Positions 28,234 to 38,013 are shown, counted from the stretch's first letter. The stretch: DNA of 64,000 bases from Corynebacterium faecale (GCF_030408735.1 NZ_CP047204.1:2294001-2358000); one strand, 5' to 3'. Notes: generated by a model not told the origin, from the letters alone. Made by a program: numbers and translations.

Positions 28234-28249
28234 AAACAACCAGTTGTTT
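28234..28249. promoter_or_regulatory. Inverted repeat before the aminotransferase
   Basis: AAACAAC-CA-GTTGTTT, a 7-2-7 inverted repeat 21 bases before the ATG, in the position of an operator. The TetR-type gene 2 kb downstream is one candidate binder. Confidence 0.45.
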
Positions 28250-28270
28250 TCCCAGGAGTGAACTTTTCAT

Positions 28271-29671
28271 ATGTCTAAAACCCCTACCGGTTATACAAAT
28301 TTCAACGGCGATGTCATCGAGTTCGGTTCTCCCGAGGCCCTGGCAGAGGAGGCACGCACCACCTCCCTGGACAAGGAGCGGGTGTTCCATTCCTGGTCCG
28401 CCCAGGACAAGATCACACCGAAGGCCTGGGCAACCGCACAGGGAGCCACCCTCTATGACTATGAGGGAACAGCCTTCCTGGACATGGGTTCCCAGCTGGT
28501 CAGCGCCAACCTGGGCCATAACCATCCGGCACTGGTCGAGGCGATCCGCACTCAGGCCGGACGAATCACCAACCTCAACCCCGCCTTTGCCAATGACATC
28601 CGTTCCGAACTTGCGGACCAGATTGTGAACAAGGCACAGGGCGAGTTCTCCCACGTGTTCTTCACCAACGGCGGTGCCGATGCCATCGAACATGCGGTGC
28701 GCATGGCGCGTCTGCACACCGGTAAGAACAAGATCCTCTCCGCCTACCGCAGTTACCACGGCGCCACCGGTTCCGCGATGATGCTCACCGGTGAGAACCG
28801 CCGCCTGGGCAACCCCACCACCGACGGTGATATCTATCATTTCTGGGCTCCGTTCCTCTACCGCTCCTCCTTCTTCGCCGAGAACCAGGAACAGGAATGC
28901 GAACGCGCACTGAAGCACCTGGCGGACACCATCGCCTTCGAGGGCCCGGACATGATCGCGGCCATCATCCTGGAACCCGTGGTGGGCTCCTCCGGGATCA
29001 TCGTGCCACCTGCCGGGTACCTCGCGGGTGTGCGTGACCTGTGCGATCAGCACGGCATTCTCTTCATCGCCGATGAGGTGATGGTGGGTCTGGGCCGCAC
29101 TGGAAAATTCTTCGCCTACGAGCACGGTGGCGCTGATCTGCAGCCGGACATGATCACCTTCGCCAAGGGCATCAACGCCGGTTACGCCCCGCTCGGTGGT
29201 GTGGTGATGACACAGGCCATCCGCAATACTTTCGGCCAGCAGGCCTACTCAGGTGGCCTGACCTACTCCGGCCACCCACTGGCCGTGGCACCCGCGCTCG
29301 CCGCGCTGGAGGTCTATGAGGAGGAGAAGATCTTCGAGCGCGTGGCCTCCCTCGGGGAAAACATGATCGCCCCACGCCTGGCAGAAATCGCAGAGAAGCA
29401 CTCCGCCGTGGGAGATGTCCGTGGCATCGGTTTCTTCTGGGCCCTGGAATTTGTCACGGATGCGGAGTCCAAGACCCCTGCCGGTGCCGAGGCCATGGCC
29501 GCGGGTGCCGCGGCATTCAAGGAACACGGTGTCTGGCCGATGATCTCCGGCCACCGTTTCCACATCGCGCCTCCCCTGGTGACCACCGAGGAGGAGCTGA
29601 CACAGCTCCTCGACGCGGTTGACGCCGCCACAGCGGCAGTCAGCGCCGAGGTACTCGCACTGGCCGGCTAG
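28271..29671 (+). CDS. Class III aminotransferase (PLP-dependent)
   Basis: 466 residues. The core is FTNGGADAIEHAVRMAR for the phosphate loop, then IADEVMVGLGRTGKFFA, and the PLP lysine in TFAKGINAGYAPLGGV. Class III enzymes move omega-amino groups to keto acids; the substrate cannot be read from sequence. It follows the FAD gene in the same direction but has an inverted repeat of its own upstream. CAGGAG lies 14 bases upstream of the ATG. Confidence 0.88.
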   Translation: MSKTPTGYTNFNGDVIEFGSPEALAEEARTTSLDKERVFHSWSAQDKITPKAWATAQGATLYDYEGTAFLDMGSQLVSANLGHNHPALVEAIRTQAGRITNLNPAFANDIRSELADQIVNKAQGEFSHVFFTNGGADAIEHAVRMARLHTGKNKILSAYRSYHGATGSAMMLTGENRRLGNPTTDGDIYHFWAPFLYRSSFFAENQEQECERALKHLADTIAFEGPDMIAAIILEPVVGSSGIIVPPAGYLAGVRDLCDQHGILFIADEVMVGLGRTGKFFAYEHGGADLQPDMITFAKGINAGYAPLGGVVMTQAIRNTFGQQAYSGGLTYSGHPLAVAPALAALEVYEEEKIFERVASLGENMIAPRLAEIAEKHSAVGDVRGIGFFWALEFVTDAESKTPAGAEAMAAGAAAFKEHGVWPMISGHRFHIAPPLVTTEEELTQLLDAVDAATAAVSAEVLALAG

Positions 29672-29678
29672 TCAGTGC

Positions 29679-30386
29679 TTAATTCCGGTCGGCCAGCTCC
29701 ACCCGTGGGCGCACGTCCACGTTGGTGATCTGGGTGGTGGGACCTGCGTCCACCACGAACCGGATGGCTCCCGCCACCTCCACCGGGTCGATATAGAACT
29801 CCGGTTGGTAGGTGGCATTCTTTTCTTCCATGAGGCCGCGCAGCATCGCGGTGTCCGTCGGCCCCGGGCTCACGGTGGACACCCTCACCCCATATCCGGA
29901 CTCTTCCTTACGCAGGGCATCCGCCAGGCCACGCAGTGCGTGCTTGCTCACCGCATACACGGTGTTGCCCGGGTGTGCACCATGACCGGCACCGGAGTTG
30001 ATGAACACCACCTGCCCCTGCGCGCTGCGCAGCGGTTCCAGGAGTTGACGGGTCAGCTCAGCCGGGACCACCACATTCAGATCCAGGTGTTTATACCAGT
30101 CATCCCTGCGGGCGGTCTCTACAGAATGGTGATGGGCGATGGCGGCGGCGTGGATGAGAACATCCACCCGCTCCAGACCTCTGAGTTCTTCAATCCCTCC
30201 CCCATCCAATACGTCTGCCACAATATCGGTGTCCACGGCCACAACATTGTCCAGCTGTGCCAGTTCTTCCAGCACATCCTTGTTGCGCCCAAGCGCATAG
30301 ACCTCATGGTCCCGGGCAAGATTTTTCACAATCTCCACGCCCATTCCCCCGGTCGCTCCGGTTACAACAGCCAACGGTTTAGACAA
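29679..30386 (-). CDS. Short-chain dehydrogenase/reductase
   Basis: 235 residues from a TTG at 30386 that has AAAGGA six bases upstream. The frame is open further, but the SDR core begins right here (VVTGATGGMG at residues 7-16). The catalytic Ser is in VFINSGAG and Tyr-Lys in YAVSKHAL, and PGPTDT follows. The substrate is unknown. It converges on the aminotransferase (7 bp gap) and diverges from the TetR gene. Confidence 0.85.
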   Translation of the reverse strand: MSKPLAVVTGATGGMGVEIVKNLARDHEVYALGRNKDVLEELAQLDNVVAVDTDIVADVLDGGGIEELRGLERVDVLIHAAAIAHHHSVETARRDDWYKHLDLNVVVPAELTRQLLEPLRSAQGQVVFINSGAGHGAHPGNTVYAVSKHALRGLADALRKEESGYGVRVSTVSPGPTDTAMLRGLMEEKNATYQPEFYIDPVEVAGAIRFVVDAGPTTQITNVDVRPRVELADRN

Positions 30387-30502
30387 AGCGATTCCTTTCC
30401 AAACTATTTTCCCACCCTGAAATAGGTGGTTAAACAAACACATCGATCTGGTAGAAGCAATTCTATGGATTTGATGGTCTTATAGGCGTAACCTGATTAA
30501 TC

Positions 30503-31246
30503 ATGCCAAGCGAAACTTTAAAGCCTGTCGCCGCAGCCGAGGCGTCCCCGACCACGGGGTCAACCGGCCGTCGTCCCGGACGTCCAACCCAACGAATTCT
30601 CACTGTTGATTCTATTGTTGACCGTACCCTCGCCATCGCCGGCCAAGAGGGATTTGCCGCAGTTACCATGAACCGCCTGGCCCGGGACATGGGTGTTACC
30701 CCGAGGGCCCTGTACAACCACGTGGCTAACCGCCAGGAGATCGTGGACCGCGTCTGGGTCCGCATGATCAATGAGGTCACGCTCCCTGAACTGGATACCG
30801 ACGAGTGGCGGGATTCCTTCCATGTGCTGTGGAATTCCCTCCGCACACAGTTCCAAAAATACCCACGGTTGCTCCTCGTGGCATTGGATGAGCACATCAC
30901 ATCAGCTGGCACCTCCCCGATGCGCATCTCGGTGGTGGAACAAGCCCTCACCTTCTTCACCTCCATCGGCCTTTCCCTCAGGCAGGCCACTGTGGTGAAT
31001 GAGATGCTCATGGCAGACCTGTTCAGTTTCGCACTCACCGCTGATTACCACTATGGCAGGCGTGATGAGCAGACCCGCGCCATGACCTTCCAGCCGGTTC
31101 CCGAGCCGTGGTTGGATCAGCACCCCGAGGTGGATGCTCCCCTGGCCCGTAAGGCAACAAAAGAGTCCGTCAGCACCGCTGACGAACTCTTCGGTTTCAT
31201 CGTGGAGTCCCGGATCGCCTATGTGGAAAAGGTCCTCGGGCAATAA
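30503..31246 (+). CDS. TetR-family regulator
   Basis: 247 residues. An Ala/Pro-rich start is followed by a TetR helix-turn-helix (IAGQEGFAAVTMNRLARDMGVTPRALYNHVANR, residues 47-79) and a TetR_C-like ligand domain. It is divergent from the SDR gene with a 116 bp gap, the classic arrangement for a repressor and its target. The gap holds CCACC-N8-GGTGG at 30412-30429 as a weak operator candidate. It converges with metB. Confidence 0.87.
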   Translation: MPSETLKPVAAAEASPTTGSTGRRPGRPTQRILTVDSIVDRTLAIAGQEGFAAVTMNRLARDMGVTPRALYNHVANRQEIVDRVWVRMINEVTLPELDTDEWRDSFHVLWNSLRTQFQKYPRLLLVALDEHITSAGTSPMRISVVEQALTFFTSIGLSLRQATVVNEMLMADLFSFALTADYHYGRRDEQTRAMTFQPVPEPWLDQHPEVDAPLARKATKESVSTADELFGFIVESRIAYVEKVLGQ

Positions 31247-31255
31247 CCCACTGTT

Positions 31256-32419
31256 TTATGTCAGTTCATTGAGGGCCTGCTCAACATCGGCGAGCAGGTC
31301 CTCCACATCCTCAATACCGATGGAGATACGCACCAGGTCACGGGGAACCTCCAGCTGGGATCCAGCTGCAGACTGGTGGGTCATGGTGGCCGGGTGTTCC
31401 ACCAGGGACTCCACACCACCGAGGGATTCAGCCAGGCAGATCAGCTTGGTGGAGGTACAGAACTTCTTGGCTGCCTCCTCGCCACCGGCGAAACGGACGG
31501 AGATCATTCCGCCGAAACGCTTCATCTGTCGTTTGGCCACCTCATGGCCGGGGTGGGTTTCCAGGCCCGGGTACAGCACCTGTGCCACCTCCGGGCGGCC
31601 ATCGAGGAACTCAGCGATCTTCTCGGCGTTGTCGCAGTGACGATCCATGCGGACACCGAGGGTCTTGAGCCCACGTCCGGTGAGATAAGCATCGAACACG
31701 CTCGGGATCGGACCGATGCCGCCCTGCATGAACAGCAGTTCCTCATCCAGTGCCTGATCATTGGTCACCACGAGGCCACCGACCACATCGGAGTGTCCAC
31801 CGATGTACTTGGTGGTGGAGTGCAGCACGGCGTAGGCACCGAGCTTCAGCGGCTGCTGCAGGTACGGGGAGGCGAAGGTATTGTCCACCACCAGCTTGGC
31901 GTTGGTGCCTTCAGCGGCGGCTGCCACGGCTTCGATGTCGGTGATGGCCAGGGCAGGGTTGGTGGGGGTCTCCACCCAGATCAGCTTGGTGTTGTCCTTG
32001 ATGGCGGCCTTGACCTCGGCGACATCAGAGGTATCCACCACTGAGTACTCGACACCCCAGGCGGCGAAGACGGTGTCGATCAGCCGGAAGGTTCCGCCAT
32101 AGGCGTCATTGCCCAGGATGATGTGATCCTGTGGCTTGAGCAGGATGCGGAAGAGGATATCGGTGGCGGCCATGCCTGAGGAGAAGGCGCGGCCGTATTC
32201 TGCACCCTCAAGGGCTGCGACGGTCTGCTCGAGGGCGGTGATGGTCGGGTTACCGACACGGGTGTACTCATAACCGCGGCGCAACTCGTTCGGGCCGTTC
32301 TGCGCGAAGGTGGTGGACGCATAGATCGGGATGTTGATCGAGCCGTAGTAATCATCCGGCTCATATCCGGCATGGATCGAGGCGGTGGAAAAACCCTGGT
32401 TGGTGGGGTTGGTAGACAA
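31256..32419 (-). CDS. metB: Cystathionine gamma-synthase
   Basis: 387 residues, PLP enzyme of the Cys/Met family: YGGTFRLID, DNTFASPYLQQPL, and the PLP lysine in VLHSTTKYIGGHSDVVGG. It condenses O-acetylhomoserine with cysteine in methionine synthesis by transsulfuration. The start is TTG, with AGGAG upstream, as the adjacent SYG-type N-terminus (ASIHAGYEPD) fits the family. An McbR-like site lies 46 bases upstream. Confidence 0.95.
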   Translation of the reverse strand: MSTNPTNQGFSTASIHAGYEPDDYYGSINIPIYASTTFAQNGPNELRRGYEYTRVGNPTITALEQTVAALEGAEYGRAFSSGMAATDILFRILLKPQDHIILGNDAYGGTFRLIDTVFAAWGVEYSVVDTSDVAEVKAAIKDNTKLIWVETPTNPALAITDIEAVAAAAEGTNAKLVVDNTFASPYLQQPLKLGAYAVLHSTTKYIGGHSDVVGGLVVTNDQALDEELLFMQGGIGPIPSVFDAYLTGRGLKTLGVRMDRHCDNAEKIAEFLDGRPEVAQVLYPGLETHPGHEVAKRQMKRFGGMISVRFAGGEEAAKKFCTSTKLICLAESLGGVESLVEHPATMTHQSAAGSQLEVPRDLVRISIGIEDVEDLLADVEQALNELT

Positions 32420-32464
32420 GTTGGATCAACTCCTGAATATAAACTGCGGGGCTGTGCGCAATAA

Positions 32465-32480
32465 TAGACCAAGCTGTCCA
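32465..32480. promoter_or_regulatory. McbR-like operator before metB
   Basis: TAGAC-CAAGCT-GTCCA differs at one place from the McbR consensus TAGAC-N6-GTCTA. McbR control of metB is known in C. glutamicum, which makes this the likely repressor site. Confidence 0.72.
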
Positions 32481-32516
32481 TTTATTTCCAAACCCGCCCC
32501 CATTAATTTCAGGGCC

Positions 32517-33314
32517 TCATGATTCGAAGGCGAACCAGCGCCCCCGCACCTGCTCCAGATGCACCGGAATCCCGTAGAGGTCTGCGAGGTTGTCCGCTGT
32601 GAGCACCTCCCCCACCGGTCCTGCCGCCAGCACGCGGGCATCCCGCATCATGAGCACATCGGTGGTGGAGGCGGCGATCTCCTCGACATGATGAGTGATC
32701 ATCACCGTGGTCAGCTCCGGCATCTCCGCCCGGAGGGTGTCCATGACGCGAAGGAGGGTCTCACGCCCGGGAAGGTCGAGGCCGGTGCTCGGTTCGTCGA
32801 GAAGCAGAAGCTCAGGCGAGGGCATGAGTGCACGCGCGATCAACGTCCGTGCCCGTTCGCCCTGGCTCATGGCAGACCAGCGCCGGTCGGCGCGGCCGGT
32901 CATGCCGACCAGCTCCAGGAGAGCATCCCGCCGGATCAGGTCTGCCGTGGTGGGGTCCCACCGGGCGAGCAATCCGCTGGAGGCGGTCAGTCCGGTCAGC
33001 ACGGCCTCGTGGGCGGGGATGTCATCGAGGCGCTGCTTGGGATCCACATATCCGATGTGGCGGCGCAGCATGCGGGTATCCACACGCCCGAAACGGTGAC
33101 CGAGCACATCCACCGTGCCCTCAGACGGGTAGAGATGGGTGCCGGCCATATTCAACAGGGTGGTCTTCCCCGCACCGTTGGGCCCGAGCACCGCCCAGTG
33201 GGAACCACGGGGGATGCGCAGATTGATATCAGTGACCAGATGTTTCGAACCGCGGCGGACAGTGACATCGTCGAATACCAGACAATCGGCGGGTTGGTGG
33301 GGCATGGTGTTCAC
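32517..33314 (-). CDS. ABC transporter ATP-binding protein
   Basis: 265 residues, single nucleotide-binding domain: Walker A GPNGAGKTT near residue 41, signature MSQGERAR, Walker B LLLLDEPSTGL. No permease gene is adjacent, so its partner is unknown. It may be a soluble ABC ATPase of the YlmA type. The start is GTG 33314 or ATG 33305. It lies upstream of metB by 97 bases and is divergent from the globin gene. Confidence 0.85.
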   Translation of the reverse strand: MNTMPHQPADCLVFDDVTVRRGSKHLVTDINLRIPRGSHWAVLGPNGAGKTTLLNMAGTHLYPSEGTVDVLGHRFGRVDTRMLRRHIGYVDPKQRLDDIPAHEAVLTGLTASSGLLARWDPTTADLIRRDALLELVGMTGRADRRWSAMSQGERARTLIARALMPSPELLLLDEPSTGLDLPGRETLLRVMDTLRAEMPELTTVMITHHVEEIAASTTDVLMMRDARVLAAGPVGEVLTADNLADLYGIPVHLEQVRGRWFAFES

Positions 33315-33358
33315 CCTATCAATCCACCTGCCCGGGGAGCGGGCATAGACTTGGGGGT

Positions 33359-33772
33359 ATGACGAGCACGGAGAATTTCTATGACAGCGTGGGTGGCGAG
33401 GAGACCTTTTCCCTCATCGTCCACCGTTTTTATGAGCAGGTGCGCACCGATGACATCCTCGGTCCGATGTATCCGCCGGATGATTGGGAGGGCGCGGAGC
33501 AGCGCCTCAAGATGTTCCTGGTCCAGTTCTGGGGTGGGCCCAAGGATTATTCCGAACAGCGTGGCCACCCGCGCCTGCGCATGCGGCATGCCCACTACCC
33601 CATCGGTGACACCGCCGCGCAGCGGTGGCTGGACCTGATGAGCAACGCCCTGGACAGCCTGGATGAGGGAACTCTCACCACCGATCAGCGCACGGCCATC
33701 TGGGATCACATGCTGCGTGCCGCCGATATGCTCATCAATTCCAATCCTGATCCCCATGAGCGCGGGGAGTAG
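33359..33772 (+). CDS. glbO: Group II truncated haemoglobin (trHbO)
   Basis: 137 residues, 2-on-2 globin fold. FYEQVRTDDILGPMYPP covers helices B-E, and the proximal His sits in LRMRHAHYPI. WG residues typical of trHbO are in VQFWGGP. Group II globins of actinobacteria bind O2 tightly and may serve peroxide or NO chemistry. ATG 33359 begins next to the divergent ABC gene. Confidence 0.93.
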   Translation: MTSTENFYDSVGGEETFSLIVHRFYEQVRTDDILGPMYPPDDWEGAEQRLKMFLVQFWGGPKDYSEQRGHPRLRMRHAHYPIGDTAAQRWLDLMSNALDSLDEGTLTTDQRTAIWDHMLRAADMLINSNPDPHERGE

Positions 33773-33808
33773 AGCGGGGACAGTAATCCGGGTTTAGAGT
33801 CAGGGTCC

Positions 33809-34942
33809 ATGACTCGGATCCTTGAAGTGTTACGTAGTTTTGGTCTCCTGGGAGTGACCGCCTTCGGTGGCCCCACCGCCCACCTGGGGTATTTCCGGGA
33901 AGAGTTCGTGGTGCGGCGCCGCTGGTTGAGCGACACCGACTACTCGGAAGTGGTGGCCATCAGCCAACTACTGCCCGGCCCCGGCTCCTCCCAGGTGGGC
34001 CTCGCGCTCGGTTATCACCGCGCCGGTTTCGGCGGCCTGCTGGCCGCGTGGTTCGCCTTCACCCTGCCCGCGGCCGTGCTGATGACGGCGTTCGCAATGC
34101 TTTTCGACGCGCCCTCCGCCGGCTGGACGATGGGTCTGCTGGCGGCTGCGGTCGCCGTGGTGTTCCACGCGGTCAGCGGCATGGCGAAATCGATGGCGTC
34201 TACAAAGATCACCGCCACCATCGCCGTGGCGGCCGGGATCACCGTCCTGGTGGTGCCCTCCACGATCACGCACCTGGCGGTGATCGTGGTCGCTGGCATC
34301 CTGGGCGCCCTGCTGCTGCGGGCTGCCACTGCCCCTACCGCTGATCAGGGCACCGGAACCCGGCCGGTGCCTGCCTGGGCCGGTGTGGGCTCACTGGTGC
34401 TCCTCGCCCTCGGCCTGGTGGCGGCGGTGCTCGCCGGCGGTTTCTACCCTGCCTTCTTCCAGGCAGGCTCCATTGTCTTCGGTGGCGGCCATGTGGTGCT
34501 GCCCGTCCTGGAACAACTACTGGTGGTGCCCGGATGGATCGGACAGACAGAATTCCTGGCCGGTTATTCAGCGGCTCAGGCTGTGCCGGGCCCGATGTTC
34601 TCCTTCGGCAGTTACCTGGGTGCCCTCCACGCCGGTGTGGCGGGGGCGGTGATAACCACGGTGCTGATCTTCCTTCCCGGTGCCCTGCTCATGCTGGCCG
34701 GTCTGCATTTCTGGGGACGGTGGCGCACCCACCCCACGCTGCAGGCGGCGGTGCGCGGGGTCAACGCCGGTGTGGTCGGACTGCTCGGCGCCGCACTCTA
34801 CGATCCCGTGTTCACCCACGGCATCACCGGAGTGGCTTCACTGGCCATCGCCACGGTGTGTTGGCTGGGCCTGGCCAAATGGAAAATCCCGCCCTGGGCG
34901 ATCGCAGTGGGATCTGCCCTGGCGGGATGGATACTGCTCTAG
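33809..34942 (+). CDS. chrA: Chromate transporter (ChrA/CHR family)
   Basis: 377 residues, about ten membrane helices in two homologous halves. The first half has GVTAFGGPTAHLGYF and ISQLLPGPGSSQVGLALGY; the second has GSIVFGGGHVVLPVL and AVPGPMFSFGSYLG. These are the CHR repeats. It exports chromate or another oxyanion. It follows glbO by 36 bp and is probably cotranscribed. Confidence 0.9.
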   Translation: MTRILEVLRSFGLLGVTAFGGPTAHLGYFREEFVVRRRWLSDTDYSEVVAISQLLPGPGSSQVGLALGYHRAGFGGLLAAWFAFTLPAAVLMTAFAMLFDAPSAGWTMGLLAAAVAVVFHAVSGMAKSMASTKITATIAVAAGITVLVVPSTITHLAVIVVAGILGALLLRAATAPTADQGTGTRPVPAWAGVGSLVLLALGLVAAVLAGGFYPAFFQAGSIVFGGGHVVLPVLEQLLVVPGWIGQTEFLAGYSAAQAVPGPMFSFGSYLGALHAGVAGAVITTVLIFLPGALLMLAGLHFWGRWRTHPTLQAAVRGVNAGVVGLLGAALYDPVFTHGITGVASLAIATVCWLGLAKWKIPPWAIAVGSALAGWILL

Positions 34943-34945
34943 AAC

Positions 34946-35581
34946 TCAGAATACACTGAGCCCCAGACTGGAGGAATGATAAACCGTGCCGAAGGGGGCA
35001 TCCACCCGTGTCCACCGCCCATTGACCGAGACCCGCAGATGGCGGGGCACATCATCGGGAGCGGCGAAACCGGGGATCAACCCCAGGGAGGTGCAGGTGA
35101 AAATGGTCCGCATCTGGATGTGTGCGGTCTGCCCATTGCCGTCAACCGCGATGACCTCCTGGTCCATCAGCGAGGACGGCGGCCCCATCGGACCGGAGAA
35201 CTGCCGGGCGAGGGCCTGGCCCTGATCCGCCAGCTGACGGACAACGGTGACCGGGATATCATCAACGAAGGTGAATCCGGCCGCAGGCGGCAATGATCCC
35301 GGCCAGTTGGCATCACGTGCGGGGCCGACTTCAGTAGTGGTGTGCGCCAGGGCCTGCAATAAGTCCGCTGCACCCACCGTGGCACCGTCCCGCCCGGCGA
35401 CACCGCTGATTCGACGTGAAGCGGTCACACCGAAGGGCGTGGTCACAAACACATCAACGGTATCGGGGGTCAACTGCCGGAAGCGTGCGCTGGCAGTGGA
35501 TTCCATGCCCACGGCACGGGCCACCAGTGCCTGGAGGCCCGCAGCACCAGCGGTGACGGTGAGAGTTTCTGGAGCAACCAC
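34946..35581 (-). CDS. Conserved actinobacterial protein of unknown function
   Basis: 211 residues, soluble, start GTG overlapping the stop of the thioesterase gene by one base (TAGTG), hence translational coupling. No motif known to me. It resembles the ESX-linked or ESAT-like associated hypothetical proteins of the genus only in composition. Its partner, the thioesterase, is the best clue to a role. Confidence 0.7.
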   Translation of the reverse strand: MVAPETLTVTAGAAGLQALVARAVGMESTASARFRQLTPDTVDVFVTTPFGVTASRRISGVAGRDGATVGAADLLQALAHTTTEVGPARDANWPGSLPPAAGFTFVDDIPVTVVRQLADQGQALARQFSGPMGPPSSLMDQEVIAVDGNGQTAHIQMRTIFTCTSLGLIPGFAAPDDVPRHLRVSVNGRWTRVDAPFGTVYHSSSLGLSVF

Positions 35582-36042
35582 TAGGCCTCCAGGGCCTCCT
35601 TCTCCTGAACCTCAGAGCTGGCGACACGGGTCAGGACCTTGCGCTCAGTCTTGCTGATGGATCGTGGGGCCGCAGTCTGGATATTCACCGTGACCTGCAC
35701 ACATTCAAGCACGCAGCACACACGACCGGTGCGGTCCTTGACTTCCTGGCGGGTGGTGAAGGACGTGTTGCCGATCTTGGTAACCACGGTCTCCACGATG
35801 GCGGTGGTGGTGTCCGGAAGGATCGCCCGCAGGTAATCGACCTCAAGGTGGCGGACAAACACAGCCGGGATCTCATAACCCCGCTCCCGGAACTGATCCT
35901 CGGCGAACGCCAGGCGCGCCTCCTGGGCGATTTCAATGAATGCCGCGTTGTTCACGTGTCCGAAACGGTCAAAGTCAGACCAACGTAGTTCGACCTCCGC
36001 GGTGTGGAGGGATTTCAGTTTATTTTCTTCGCTGGCTGCCAT
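35581..36042 (-). CDS. Acyl-CoA thioesterase, 4HBT hotdog fold
   Basis: 153 residues, hotdog fold of the 4-hydroxybenzoyl-CoA thioesterase family: VELRWSDFDRFGHVNNAAFIEIAQEAR near the N-terminus, with the catalytic Asp and the HVNN motif. It hydrolyses acyl-CoA; the substrate is unknown. The start is ATG 36042. It lies upstream of the 211-residue protein and downstream of ettA. Confidence 0.88.
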   Translation of the reverse strand: MAASEENKLKSLHTAEVELRWSDFDRFGHVNNAAFIEIAQEARLAFAEDQFRERGYEIPAVFVRHLEVDYLRAILPDTTTAIVETVVTKIGNTSFTTRQEVKDRTGRVCCVLECVQVTVNIQTAAPRSISKTERKVLTRVASSEVQEKEALEA

Positions 36043-36189
36043 GGATTAGCCTCGGCCTCTTTCTTTAAAGGGTGTTCATGCGTCTCGCAAGCATTCTACC
36101 GACGACCATAGCCGCCGTGTAGTTACAACGGAGTTACTGCGGAGCTACTGCGGAGTTACTGCTCATCGGGGGAGCTTTAGCTGGAAATA

Positions 36190-36229
36190 TCACCGCCCGC
36201 CTCCCATGGACTCGGGATGCGGGCGGTGA
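36190..36229 (-). terminator. Terminator after ettA
   Basis: Stem TCACCGCCCGC/GCGGGCGGTGA with an 18-base loop, 20 bases past the ettA stop on the minus strand and followed by ATATTTCC. Confidence 0.65.
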
Positions 36230-36249
36230 AGGTGTCAATCCGGGAAGAC

Positions 36250-37920
36250 CTAGCGGGTCAGCTTGCGGTGGGTGACACGGGAAGGACGTGCGGCATCAGC
36301 ACCGAGGCGCTCCACCTTGTTCTTCTCATAGTCCTCGAAGTTACCCTCGAACCAGTACCACTGCCCCTCAGCGACATTGCCCTCCCAGGCAAGGATGTGG
36401 GTACAGGTACGGTCCAGGAACCAACGGTCGTGCGAAATGACCACTGCGCAACCCGGGAAGTTGACCAGGGCGTTTTCCAGGGAGCTCAGGGTTTCAACGT
36501 CAAGGTCGTTTGTCGGCTCATCGAGCAGGATCAGGTTTCCGCCCTGCTTCAGGGTCAGCGCCAGGTTGAGGCGGTTACGCTCACCACCGGACAGGACCTT
36601 GGATGGCTTCTGCTGATCCGCGCCCTTGAAACCGAAGGCGGACAGGTAGGCACGCGACGGCATTTCGTTCTGGCCGACGATGATGTAATCCAGTCCGTCA
36701 GAGACGACCTCCCAGACGGTCTTCTCCGGATCGATGTTCTCACGGCCCTGGTCCACATAGGACAGCTGGACGGTCTCACCGACGGTGACGGCACCGGAAT
36801 CCGGCTGCTCCAGACCGACGATGGTCTTGAACAGGGTGGTCTTACCCACACCGTTCGGTCCGATGACACCAACGATGCCGTTACGCGGCAGGGTGAAGGA
36901 CAGATCCTTGATGAGGGTGCGGCCATCGAAGCCCTTGCCCAGGTTCTCCACTTCCACGACCTTGTTGCCCAGGCGTGGTGGGGTGGGGATCTGGATTTCC
37001 TCGAAGTCCAGTTTCCTGTACTTCTCGGCTTCGGTCACCATCTCCTCGTAGCGCTGCAGACGGGCCTTGTTCTTGGCCTGACGTGCCTTCGCACCGGAGC
37101 GGACCCAGGCGAGTTCATCCTTCAGTCGCTTCTGGAGCTTCTGGTCCTTCTTACCGGACACCTCGAGGCGCTCGGCCTTCTTCTCCAGGTAGGTGGAGTA
37201 GTTGCCCTCGTAGGGGTGCAGCTTTCCACGGTCAACCTCACAGATCCACTGAGCAACGTGGTCGAGGAAATAACGGTCGTGTGTGACAGCAAGGACGGCG
37301 CCCTTGTAGTCAGCGAGGTGCTTCTCCAGCCACAGGACGGACTCGGCATCCAGGTGGTTTGTGGGCTCATCGAGGAGCAGCAGGTCAGGCTCGGACAGCA
37401 GCAGCCTTGCCAGTGCGACACGACGGCGCTCACCACCGGAGAGGTGGGTGACCGGCTCATCGCCCGGAGGGCAACGCAGGGCGTCGAGTGCCTGCTCGAT
37501 CTTGGAATCGATCTCCCAGGCGTCAGCGGCGTCGAGGGCTTCCTGGAGGACACCCATCTCGTCCATGAGCTCATCGGTGTAGTTGGTGGCCATTTCCTCG
37601 GCGATGGCCTCGAAGCGCTGCTTCTTCTCGAAGATCTCGCCCAGACCCTCTTCAACGTTCTGGCGAACGGTCTTCTCTTCGTTCAGCTCAGGTTCCTGCA
37701 GCAGGATACCGACGGTGGCACCCGGATCCAGGAAGGCGTCACCGTTGGAGGGCTGATCCAGTCCCGCCATGATCTTCAGGATGGAGGACTTACCGGCACC
37801 GTTCGGGCCGACGACACCGATCTTGGCGCCTGGGTAGAATGCCATGGTGACATTGTCAAGGATGACCTTGTCACCGATGACCTTGCGCACGTTTCTCATC
37901 GTGTAGATGAACTCGGCCAA
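36250..37920 (-). CDS. ettA: ABC-F protein EttA, translational throttle
   Basis: 556 residues, two ABC domains without membrane parts: GPNGAGKSS near 39, LSGGERRRVALAR, GPNGVGKTT near 355 and LSGGERNRLNLAL. The length is that of E. coli EttA. It binds the ribosomal E site and gates entry into elongation according to energy charge. The start is TTG with AAGGGG six bases upstream. Confidence 0.92.
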   Translation of the reverse strand: MAEFIYTMRNVRKVIGDKVILDNVTMAFYPGAKIGVVGPNGAGKSSILKIMAGLDQPSNGDAFLDPGATVGILLQEPELNEEKTVRQNVEEGLGEIFEKKQRFEAIAEEMATNYTDELMDEMGVLQEALDAADAWEIDSKIEQALDALRCPPGDEPVTHLSGGERRRVALARLLLSEPDLLLLDEPTNHLDAESVLWLEKHLADYKGAVLAVTHDRYFLDHVAQWICEVDRGKLHPYEGNYSTYLEKKAERLEVSGKKDQKLQKRLKDELAWVRSGAKARQAKNKARLQRYEEMVTEAEKYRKLDFEEIQIPTPPRLGNKVVEVENLGKGFDGRTLIKDLSFTLPRNGIVGVIGPNGVGKTTLFKTIVGLEQPDSGAVTVGETVQLSYVDQGRENIDPEKTVWEVVSDGLDYIIVGQNEMPSRAYLSAFGFKGADQQKPSKVLSGGERNRLNLALTLKQGGNLILLDEPTNDLDVETLSSLENALVNFPGCAVVISHDRWFLDRTCTHILAWEGNVAEGQWYWFEGNFEDYEKNKVERLGADAARPSRVTHRKLTR

Positions 37921-38013
37921 TGTATCCCCTTAAATGCGATATTGCGTTTGAGTACTCAACGCATCAGATTACATGAGCACGGGGGATAAAAGCACCCTGG
38001 GCGGGCTGATTCC

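Noticed and set aside
36217..37989. 590-codon plus-strand frame opposite ettA
   Set aside because: It is the antisense shadow of ettA, which has both ABC domains; such long mirror frames come from GC-rich codon use.
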